This document shows positions 1 through 5,757 of a stretch of 11,877 nt of DNA, piece by piece (position 1 is the first letter of the stretch; each line of letters opens with the position of its first letter). Under the pieces are notes generated by a model, which saw nothing but the letters and a program-made list of their open reading frames with translations, was not told the DNA's origin and ran no database searches. A program made the translations under genes and the position numbers. The stretch is from an uncultured Butyrivibrio sp. (GTDB lineage Bacteria > Bacillota > Clostridia > Lachnospirales > Lachnospiraceae). Location of the stretch: positions 1 through 11,877 of the forward strand of contig CAMVRW010000046.1 in the NCBI GenBank assembly GCA_947169985.1, given 5' to 3'.

Positions 1-1180
1 CCTGTTCTGCTTCTGCAGGTGGTTCAACCAAAGCATCCACCTCCGCATTAAGGATTGCATCAAGGTTCTCTGCAGGAGTCTCAGCTGCTGCCTGCGTTGC
101 TGCATCTGCCATCATGGCTGCCATCACAGGATCTATGTCATCCGGATTTTCCGGAACAGGGATTTCTGCTGCCGCTGCCTCTGTTGCAGCTGCTTCTGCT
201 GCAGCTGCGTCAGCCATCATAGCTGCCATTACGGGATCTATGTCTTCAGGGGCTGCATCCGCTGCGGGAGCTGCGTCCATTGCCGGCATTTCTGGAGCCG
301 CCTCAGGAGCTGCCTCTCCTGCCGCCATCGCTGCCATCATCGCATCCATATCCACTGGCGCATCTGCTGGGGCTGCGTCCATTGCTGGCATCTCAGGAGC
401 CGCCTCTGGAGCTGCTTCAGGTGTGGCTTCTGCTGCCGTCATTGCTGCCATCATCGCATCCATATCTACAGGAGCTTCTTCTGCCGGAGCTGCGTCCATT
501 GACGGCATCTCAGGAGCTGCCTCTGGAGCTGCTTCAGGTGTGGCTTCTGCTGCTGCCATGGCTGCCATCATTGCATCCATATCTACAGGAGCTTCTTCTG
601 CCGGCGCTGCGTCCATTGCTGGCATTTCAGGAGCTGCCTCAGGAGCTGCCTCTCCTGCCGCCATTGCTGCCATCATTGCATCCATATCTACAGGGGCTTC
701 TGCAGCCGGCGTTGCTTCTCCTGCCGCCATCGCTGCCATCATTACATCCACATCTGTTGCAGACTCAGCTGCTGCCATTGCTGCCATCATCGCATCCACA
801 TCTACAGGAGCCTCTTCTGCGGGAGCTGCATCTGCCGCAGGCATCTCAGGTGCAGGTTCAGGAACCGGCTCTGCCGCAGGCGCAGCATCAGCCATTGCTG
901 CCATTGCAGCTGCCATAGCATCTGCTTCTGCAGTTTCTGCAGGACTTGCATTTTCAGAACCTGAAGCAGCAAGGATCTCATCAAGATTAGGAATGTCCTC
1001 AATAGGTGCAGGCGCAGCCTCTGCTGCCTTCTTCCTCCCCCTCTTTGGATTAGGCGCCTCTTCGGCAGGTGCTGGTGCTGTCGCTGCCTCATTTGCTGTC
1101 ATAGCAGCCAGAAGATCATCTACATTTGCAGTAGAAAGATCCTGTCCATTAAGAATATCCTGAGTGCTCATGCCTTCCAT
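1..1180 (-). CDS. Acidic Ala/Pro/Met-rich repeat protein, N-terminal 393 residues (runs off window)
   Basis: This minus-strand frame opens at ATG 1180 and stays open to the left edge with no stop, giving 393 visible codons. The start is supported by AAAGGAGA seven bases upstream; the in-frame ATG at 1171 is too far from it. The N-terminus (MEGMSTQDILNGQDLST) leads into the motif DDLLAAM (21-27), a basic patch PKRGRKK (45-51) and NLDEILAAS (65-73). Residues 127-359 are tandem repeats of an acidic Ala/Pro/Glu linker ending in a D-x-D-x-[MV]-M-A-A-M motif. NLDAILNAE (372-380) and EVDALV (380-385) follow. There is no signal peptide or membrane segment, so it is probably cytoplasmic. I do not recognise the family. 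The visible part looks like a long flexible region preceding an unseen C-terminal domain. The short leucine/methionine motifs resemble the EIDALL-type peptide at the N-terminus of FliM/FliN, but this is only a resemblance. The reality of the reading frame is fairly sure; the function is unknown. Confidence 0.85.
   Translation of the reverse strand, partial: MEGMSTQDILNGQDLSTANVDDLLAAMTANEAATAPAPAEEAPNPKRGRKKAAEAAPAPIEDIPNLDEILAASGSENASPAETAEADAMAAAMAAMADAAPAAEPVPEPAPEMPAADAAPAEEAPVDVDAMMAAMAAAESATDVDVMMAAMAAGEATPAAEAPVDMDAMMAAMAAGEAAPEAAPEMPAMDAAPAEEAPVDMDAMMAAMAAAEATPEAAPEAAPEMPSMDAAPAEEAPVDMDAMMAAMTAAEATPEAAPEAAPEMPAMDAAPADAPVDMDAMMAAMAAGEAAPEAAPEMPAMDAAPAADAAPEDIDPVMAAMMADAAAAEAAATEAAAAEIPVPENPDDIDPVMAAMMADAATQAAAETPAENLDAILNAEVDALVEPPAEAEQ
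104..802 (-). repeat. In-frame tandem coding repeat, units of 105-117 bp
   Basis: Eight copies of a sequence encoding D-x-D-x-[MV]-M-A-A-M lie in phase within the left-edge gene, with the second Asp at residues 129, 145, 167, 202, 241, 279, 315 and 350. On the DNA the copies recur after 48, 66, 105, 117, 114, 108 and 105 bp, all multiples of three. Four central copies share a near-identical linker of the type EAPEMPAMDAAPAEEAPVD. The two copies nearest the left edge have diverged to DIDPVMAAMM. The spread from near-identical to degenerate copies suggests repeated duplication and possibly ongoing change in copy number. Confidence 0.85.
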
Positions 1181-1186
1181 GCCAAG

Positions 1187-1194
1187 TCTCCTTT
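1187..1194 (-). promoter_or_regulatory. Ribosome binding site of the repeat protein
   Basis: AAAGGAGA read on the minus strand ends seven bases before ATG 1180. It decides both the strand and the start codon here, because the competing plus-strand frame has no such site. Confidence 0.8.
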
Positions 1195-1212
1195 CGTACA
1201 AGCCTGTTTATT

Positions 1213-1241
1213 TTTATAAAAAAGCATATAATTAGTCGGAA
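1213..1241 (-). promoter_or_regulatory. Possible promoter of the repeat protein
   Basis: Read on the minus strand, TTCCGA (1236-1241), a 17-base spacer and TATAAA (1213-1218) form a sigma-A-like promoter with a good -10 and a weak -35. It lies in the 111-bp AT-rich gap between the cyclase stop and ATG 1180. No convincing rho-independent terminator for the upstream gene was seen in this gap, so read-through is also possible. Confidence 0.3.
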
Positions 1242-1291
1242 TTACACAAATATATTATCTCTCAAAATCGTCTGAAAACATAGTGAATTTT

Positions 1292-3925
1292 CTATAAATT
1301 CCTCTCCGCTTTCATCTCAGCCTTCCGCTCATACATAAGCTTGTCAGCCCGCTCGAATACTGCCACAACGCTTTCATCCTTATCGTATTTTGACATGCCG
1401 TATGCGACCTGGACTTCCCCCCTGTCCCTGTTATCATTATTAGCGAAAGTCATCTGATCCATCAGCTCGCCAATGTTGTCGTAATCTCTTCCCTGACATA
1501 CAACCACAAACTCATCTCCGCCAATCCTGAAGACAGGACTGTGAACAAAAACATTACAGATCATTTCACAGGCCTTCTGGAGATAAACATCCCCCGCCTT
1601 GTGTCCAAACAGATCATTTACAATCTTAAGTCCATTAACATCACAGACTACCAGTGCAAACTCAGATACCTTTCCTGCCTTGATGTCCTCATTCAGCTGA
1701 TTCTCCAAATCGGAATATGCATGCTTATTTCCCACACCCGTGAGTTCATCCTTTGATGCCATCTGTTTAGCCATAGCCATATCCTTGGCATATTCAATCT
1801 CATGCATTACCTGGGAATTCACATCAAGAAGTCCTACTATCAGAAGTTCCTTCCCATCTTCTTCAACGATGGCGGCCTTCAGCCTTATGTAGTTAGGCTT
1901 CCCACGCAGTACAAGTCTGTAATCAAGTTCGAACAGCCCATTCTTCTTTATGCCTGCAAAAACACTTTCCCTGTTCACCAAAGAAGTAAACAATTCCTGA
2001 TCGTCAGAATATACAACCTTAAGGCCATTATCATGGGTTTCTTTAAAGAAGTTCTCACCCTCCTTGGCTATATCCAGCTGCTGAAAGTCCTTCGAGGAAC
2101 TATATTCTCTATAGTGCTCCGTTTCCGGATCCACAAGGTAAAGAGCTATAAGATTTCCGTTAAGAGCAGCCAGGCGATAATAGATCTTTTGATCCTCCAT
2201 AGCCTTTTCAGCCAGCAGCTTCTGATTTTCCCTGTAGTTGCTCAGCATGATTGCCAGAGATATTACAAAGACAAGCAATGTAGCCATCGTATACAGAGTC
2301 GTTGTATTTGCAATGCTGCCCGCCTGATCATCTAAAAACTCATCTCTCTCTAAGGAATCCTCAGTGGCGCCATCATGGTTTTCCTGGTGATATTCATAGA
2401 TATTCTTAACTGCCTGGTCAGCTGCATTTTCTGTCACTCTGGAAACCCACATCATAGAACAGAAAAGCAGCAGAACAAGAAAGATAACCCACGCAACCAT
2501 TCTATCTTTGTACTGCCTATTCTTATCCTTTTTGATGAGATACCAGAAATAAAGCATTCCAAGAAGGGACCAGGCAATAAACAGCGCATAAGCCTGGGTC
2601 TCCATGGCATTAAAGGGAAGGACCCCCGGAACAAGTAAAAGAACTGCATAAACTCCCATCAGTACCATTCCCACCATACCAGCTGCAGTAACTGCCCTAT
2701 TACCATTTTTCTTTGCACACAAATAAGCTCCGTGGGCGATAAGGCCATAGATAAGCGTTGCCCCAAGCGTGGTAACATCCACGATCCAGCCAATGGTGGT
2801 TCTTCCAAGGAACGGAATGATGATAGTAATCGCAGCCACGAATCCCAAAGCCTTATAAGGGATTCCTTTTGAATTAAGTAAAGAAAGGCCCTTAGGCAGT
2901 TCTCCCTCCCGTCCTGCTGCATATAGCAGACGGCTAAGAGCCATCATATTTCCAATAATACTTGTCAGGATTATGCTCAAAAGTGCAAGCATCAGTATAG
3001 TGACTCCCCTGCGTCCCATGTAGTAATCTACTGCATAGAACATAGGAAGAGCCTTGATTCCCTGGAGATTACCGGCATCACGTATATATTCAAGCCATCC
3101 TGAATACTCCTGTGGGTAGGCCGAAATTGTCAGGATGCATACAAGAATGTAAACAACAGTGGAAACAATTACAGAAGCTAAAAGAATTCCGCGAACTTTT
3201 TTCGCAGCAAAAGAATACTCCTCAGAAAAATGTGATATACTCTCAAAACCTATGAAAGCCCAAGAAGAAATGGATGCAATCCTGACAACCTGCGAGATTG
3301 ATGAGGAACCCTCCATGAATAATGGCGAATAGGAAAAAGAGCTGTCGTGGCTACAAAAGGCTACTCCGGCACAGATCATAAACCCAAAGACAAAAGCAAG
3401 GGCTGCCAGTATCATTACGTATTCAGGAAGCTTCCTGGAATAGGAGCACAGCAACAACACCACAGCCAGAACAGCTATGGAAAGAATGCACTCTCCAAAC
3501 CAGACATCATATCCAAATACGCGATAGTGGAATCCAAATTTGAAAGCATCCTTAAAGAAGAACCGAACAAAAAGAGGTACTGCAGTTAAATTAGCCCATA
3601 ACACAGCAAAATAAGCCAGAAGGACGAACCACAGGGTAACAAACCCCATTTCCTTCCCTCCGACACGTTTTTCGAAGGTATAAATCCCACCTGCATCAGG
3701 GTTGTTCCGGATCATATACTGAAGATTCCAGGTAATGATCAGAATAACAAACATTCCGGCAAGTAATCCAAAAGCCGTTCCGTGCACTCCGGCTTTTTCA
3801 AGGAAACTGCTGCAGGTGACTATGATGGATCCCCAGCCAAGGCTGGCACCAATAGAAAAAGCCCAGATTCCCAAAGGCGAAAATCTGGACTTTAATCCAT
3901 TGTAATTAGTATTATTACTATCCAT
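1292..3925 (-). CDS. APC-type amino acid permease / PAS-like / GGDEF diguanylate cyclase fusion
   Basis: An 877-residue inner-membrane protein predicted to make c-di-GMP from two GTP under control of a transporter-like sensor. Residues about 12-470 form an APC-superfamily permease fold of roughly 12 membrane segments, with the family-typical glycine-rich first helix (GASLGWGS), NPDAGGIYTFEKR after segment 2 and GFESISHFSEE in the middle. Two extra segments (about 476-494 and 546-562) enclose an acidic loop of about 50 residues, probably extracytoplasmic. A PAS-like domain follows (about 577-703), then the GGDEF domain from D726-ELTG, with CDVNGLKIVND and intact GGDEF at 802-806. The allosteric inhibition motif RxxD is absent: FVHS occupies that position. 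ATG 3925 is preceded by GGTGA. The gene is alone between its own promoter and an AT-rich gap. Domain calls are confident. That the permease part senses rather than transports is inference. Confidence 0.92.
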   Translation of the reverse strand: MDSNNTNYNGLKSRFSPLGIWAFSIGASLGWGSIIVTCSSFLEKAGVHGTAFGLLAGMFVILIITWNLQYMIRNNPDAGGIYTFEKRVGGKEMGFVTLWFVLLAYFAVLWANLTAVPLFVRFFFKDAFKFGFHYRVFGYDVWFGECILSIAVLAVVLLLCSYSRKLPEYVMILAALAFVFGFMICAGVAFCSHDSSFSYSPLFMEGSSSISQVVRIASISSWAFIGFESISHFSEEYSFAAKKVRGILLASVIVSTVVYILVCILTISAYPQEYSGWLEYIRDAGNLQGIKALPMFYAVDYYMGRRGVTILMLALLSIILTSIIGNMMALSRLLYAAGREGELPKGLSLLNSKGIPYKALGFVAAITIIIPFLGRTTIGWIVDVTTLGATLIYGLIAHGAYLCAKKNGNRAVTAAGMVGMVLMGVYAVLLLVPGVLPFNAMETQAYALFIAWSLLGMLYFWYLIKKDKNRQYKDRMVAWVIFLVLLLFCSMMWVSRVTENAADQAVKNIYEYHQENHDGATEDSLERDEFLDDQAGSIANTTTLYTMATLLVFVISLAIMLSNYRENQKLLAEKAMEDQKIYYRLAALNGNLIALYLVDPETEHYREYSSSKDFQQLDIAKEGENFFKETHDNGLKVVYSDDQELFTSLVNRESVFAGIKKNGLFELDYRLVLRGKPNYIRLKAAIVEEDGKELLIVGLLDVNSQVMHEIEYAKDMAMAKQMASKDELTGVGNKHAYSDLENQLNEDIKAGKVSEFALVVCDVNGLKIVNDLFGHKAGDVYLQKACEMICNVFVHSPVFRIGGDEFVVVCQGRDYDNIGELMDQMTFANNDNRDRGEVQVAYGMSKYDKDESVVAVFERADKLMYERKAEMKAERNL

Positions 3926-3929
3926 TACA

Positions 3930-4047
3930 ATTCACCAGATTTATATTTTTACATATATTTTTGTTCGGAATTTTTATAATTCGTGCACTTATATTATGTG
4001 ACAAAAAGTATATGTACTCAATTAAAATAATATAAAATTTGGTGAAT
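3930..4047. repeat. Imperfect inverted repeat flanking the cyclase promoter
   Basis: The plus strand reads ATTCACCAGATTT at 3930-3942 and AAATTTGGTGAAT at 4035-4047. These are reverse complements at 12 of 13 positions, with 92 bp between them. With one single-base gap the similarity extends through the neighbouring ATATAAA. The promoter lies between the arms, and the left arm contains the GGTGA Shine-Dalgarno of the cyclase gene. The arms could be a pair of operator half-sites, or could base-pair in a transcript that reads through from upstream. The repeat is visible; its role is a guess. Confidence 0.5.
3993..4021 (-). promoter_or_regulatory. Probable promoter of the permease-GGDEF gene
   Basis: On the minus strand, TTGAGT (4016-4021), a 17-base spacer and CATAAT (3993-3998) match the sigma-A consensus at 4/6 and 5/6. 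This gives a leader of about 60 bases. A second, poorer choice is TTGTCA with ATTATA 18 bases further down, overlapping this one. Confidence 0.5.
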
Positions 4048-4070
4048 ATAACTCGTTTTTTGAAGTCAGA

Positions 4071-4592
4071 TCATGCCTTCTCAGGTTCAGGATAGTCAAC
4101 TCCAAAGGTTTCTACAGTAACTGTCTTCATAACCTGTGGAGTGGTTGGTCTGTCGGTCCAGTCAGTCTCTGTCTCAGCAATCTTGTTGACAACATCCATA
4201 CCCTCTGTGATCTTTCCAAAAGCAGCATAATCGCCATCAAGATGAGGTGATGTCTTGTGCATGATAAAGAACTGTGAGCCTGCTGAATTGGGCATCATTG
4301 ATCTTGCCATTGAGAGTACGCCCTCAGTATGCTTAAGATCATTCTTAAAACCGTTTGAAGAAAACTCTCCCTTGATCCCGTATCCCGGGCCGCCCATTCC
4401 TGAGCCTTCAGGATCTCCACCCTGAAGCATGAATCCACGAATAACTCTGTGGAAGATAAGTCCATCATAGAAATTCTTTTTGATAAGTGAGATGAAGTTG
4501 TTAACGGTGTTAGGAGCAATCTCTGGATAGAGCTCTGCCTTCATAACATCTCCGTTTTCCATGGTAATTGTAACAACCGGGTTCTGTGCCAT
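4071..4592 (-). CDS. Cyclophilin-type peptidyl-prolyl cis-trans isomerase
   Basis: A 173-residue single-domain cyclophilin that isomerises X-Pro peptide bonds during protein folding. The diagnostic block FHRVIRGFMLQGGDPEGSG contains catalytic R49 together with F54, M55 and Q57 of the proline pocket. GSQFFIMHKTSPHLDG and FGKITEGMDVV complete the fold. Where cyclophilin A has Trp121 (cyclosporin contact) this protein has His in SPHLDG, as many bacterial members do. The start is ATG 4592 (MAQNPVVTITMENGD), preceded by AAGGAGA ten bases upstream. A longer frame open from 4703 would add a non-conserved basic N-terminus inside the neighbouring gene and is rejected. No signal peptide is present, so it is probably cytoplasmic. 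It starts 17 bp after the stop of the exported repeat protein and is probably cotranscribed with it. Confidence 0.95.
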   Translation of the reverse strand: MAQNPVVTITMENGDVMKAELYPEIAPNTVNNFISLIKKNFYDGLIFHRVIRGFMLQGGDPEGSGMGGPGYGIKGEFSSNGFKNDLKHTEGVLSMARSMMPNSAGSQFFIMHKTSPHLDGDYAAFGKITEGMDVVNKIAETETDWTDRPTTPQVMKTVTVETFGVDYPEPEKA

Positions 4593-4601
4593 TTTAATTT
4601 G

Positions 4602-4608
4602 TCTCCTT
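4602..4608 (-). promoter_or_regulatory. Ribosome binding site of the cyclophilin gene
   Basis: AAGGAGA on the minus strand sits directly after the stop codon of the upstream gene (4610-4612) and before ATG 4592. It fixes the internal start over the longer open frame. Confidence 0.8.
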
Positions 4609-4609
4609 G

Positions 4610-5653
4610 TTAGTTCGCTATAACTTCTACTGCGTGATAATACTCGTCTGAGCCTCTCTCTGCAACCACCTGTACACTCTTGTCCAAAAGAAGAACAGGA
4701 CATCTAGAGAAGTTGGTGTTGGAATCAAGTCTTATCTGCATATCTCCGCCGCTTGTACTCAGGAAAAGAGTATTCTCTGTGGTATCTCCTGATACCTTTC
4801 CGGATACTGTAACCCTGGAATTGCCATCCAATGATACTGTTGAAGCTGCGCTTGATGAATTATTTACTATCTTGGAAGAGTGATTCCATGCATCGCTTCC
4901 TCTGTAGAAGTTAACTGTTACACTCTGTCCCGGAATAAGAACACGACATCCGCTGGCATCTGTTCCAAGATCCAGAACTATCTGCATTGTTCCGCCTGAT
5001 GTAGACAGGCAAAGCAGTGATGATGTGGTTCCCTTTTCAACAGTTCCGGAAACTCCTGATACTGAAGAGCCTGAAACAGTTAATCCTGAAGTAGAAGATC
5101 CTGAAGATCCGCCCACATCACTTATGGAAAGCGCGTGCATATATGCATCAGAGCCTCTTGCACAAACAACCTGAACTGACTTGCCGATGATCATGTACTT
5201 AACACCACTTACATCAGTGTCAGTGTCAAGCTTGATCTGCATTGTTCCGGCATTTGTCACCAGATACAAAAGTTCCTCACTGGTACCCTTAGCAATTGTT
5301 CCCTTAACAGTAGACTTATTGGATGAATCAACATTCACCTTTCCTGCTGAACTACTGCCTGTAAGCTTGCTTGCATGCCAGTACTCATCACTTCCTGTAT
5401 AGCATTTAGCTGTTAAGGAATTACCGGGAAGCAGGAACTTTGCGTTCTCTGTCTCAGTAGATGAATCAAGCTTAATCTGTATCGTACCACCGCTTGTCTT
5501 AAGATAAAGCATATCGGATGTGGTCTGATCAGTTACGGTTCCAGAGTAAGTATACTCAGCAGCTGTAGTACATGCCGGGAAAGCAGCCACATTAAAAAGA
5601 ACTAATGCTGCTGAAGCCACAGTGCCAAGGACTACAGATAATGGTTTTTTCAT
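4610..5653 (-). CDS. Exported protein of four beta-type repeats, function unknown
   Basis: A 347-residue secreted or surface protein. The start is ATG 5653 (MKKPLSVVLGTVASAALV), chosen because AAGGGGG precedes it by six bases and a signal peptide follows at once. The same frame is open to ATG 5713, but that would lie at or before the predicted transcription start. The signal sequence could be cut after TTAA (about residue 32); Cys28 in FPAC is a poor lipobox. The mature part is four repeats at about 35-97, 116-178, 201-263 and 283-345. Each has an S-G-x-V start, a T-S-G-G-T-M-Q-I-x-L-D strand and a closing G-S-D-x-[YW]-x-H motif. Ser/Gly/Asn-rich linkers separate the repeats, and the chain ends right after repeat 4. 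The pattern suggests small beta-barrel or OB-like modules. I do not recognise a named family. There is no enzyme motif, so a binding or structural role is more likely. Confidence 0.88.
   Translation of the reverse strand: MKKPLSVVLGTVASAALVLFNVAAFPACTTAAEYTYSGTVTDQTTSDMLYLKTSGGTIQIKLDSSTETENAKFLLPGNSLTAKCYTGSDEYWHASKLTGSSSAGKVNVDSSNKSTVKGTIAKGTSEELLYLVTNAGTMQIKLDTDTDVSGVKYMIIGKSVQVVCARGSDAYMHALSISDVGGSSGSSTSGLTVSGSSVSGVSGTVEKGTTSSLLCLSTSGGTMQIVLDLGTDASGCRVLIPGQSVTVNFYRGSDAWNHSSKIVNNSSSAASTVSLDGNSRVTVSGKVSGDTTENTLFLSTSGGDMQIRLDSNTNFSRCPVLLLDKSVQVVAERGSDEYYHAVEVIAN
4619..5551 (-). repeat. Four-fold protein repeat, period about 82-85 residues
   Basis: Four copies of a module of about 63 residues are joined by Ser-rich linkers. 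The strand motif TSGGTMQI-x-LD occurs at residues 53, 133 (as TNAGTMQI), 218 and 300, and the GSD-x-[YW] motif at 87, 167, 252 and 334 of the exported protein. DNA similarity between copies is moderate, so the duplication is not recent. The repeats are spaced at 80, 85 and 82 residues. Confidence 0.85.
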
Positions 5654-5659
5654 AAAATA

Positions 5660-5666
5660 CCCCCTT
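5660..5666 (-). promoter_or_regulatory. Ribosome binding site of the exported repeat protein
   Basis: AAGGGGG on the minus strand ends six bases before ATG 5653. It selects this start and therefore the N-terminal signal peptide. Confidence 0.75.
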
Positions 5667-5701
5667 CGCAACAACACTAAATATTCCTCATAGTTATTTT
5701 T

Positions 5702-5730
5702 ATTATACATCATATTGTGGTGTGTTGGAA
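5702..5730 (-). promoter_or_regulatory. Promoter of the exported repeat protein and cyclophilin unit
   Basis: On the minus strand a perfect TATAAT (5702-5707) lies 17 bases after TTCCAA (5725-5730), a weak -35. Transcription would begin near 5695, giving a leader of about 40 bases. It sits in the 104-bp gap after the TPR gene, where no convincing terminator hairpin was seen, so read-through from the MoxR operon remains possible. Confidence 0.55.
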
Positions 5731-5757
5731 GAGCCTACGAATATTATGTTCAGCACC

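Noticed and set aside
280..918. Second plus-strand Leu/Pro-rich frame and a minus-strand Gln/Leu-rich frame at 802-1092
   Set aside because: Both are out-of-frame readings of the same coding repeat, kept open by its biased composition.
114..1163. A 349-residue Ala/Ser/Ile-rich plus-strand protein
   Set aside because: It is the antisense reading of the repeat gene. It has no ribosome site, sits opposite a better supported minus-strand frame, and its composition is a mirror of GC-rich Ala codons.
1242..1291. Terminator after the cyclase gene
   Set aside because: Only a 5-bp A/T stem (GAAAA with TTTTC) is visible, without GC content or a proper T-tract.
1802..2335. Plus-strand frames of 60-185 codons opposite the cyclase, vWA, MoxR and metF genes (for example this one and 6437-6991)
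   Set aside because: They lie antisense to well supported conserved genes, lack ribosome sites and show no recognisable domain.
4593..4703. N-terminal extension of the cyclophilin gene to ATG 4703
   Set aside because: It overlaps the end of the exported repeat gene, is not cyclophilin-like, and the ribosome site AAGGAGA clearly serves ATG 4592.
5654..5713. Start of the exported protein at ATG 5713
   Set aside because: It lies within or before the predicted -10/transcription start, has no ribosome site, and would bury the signal peptide 20 residues in.
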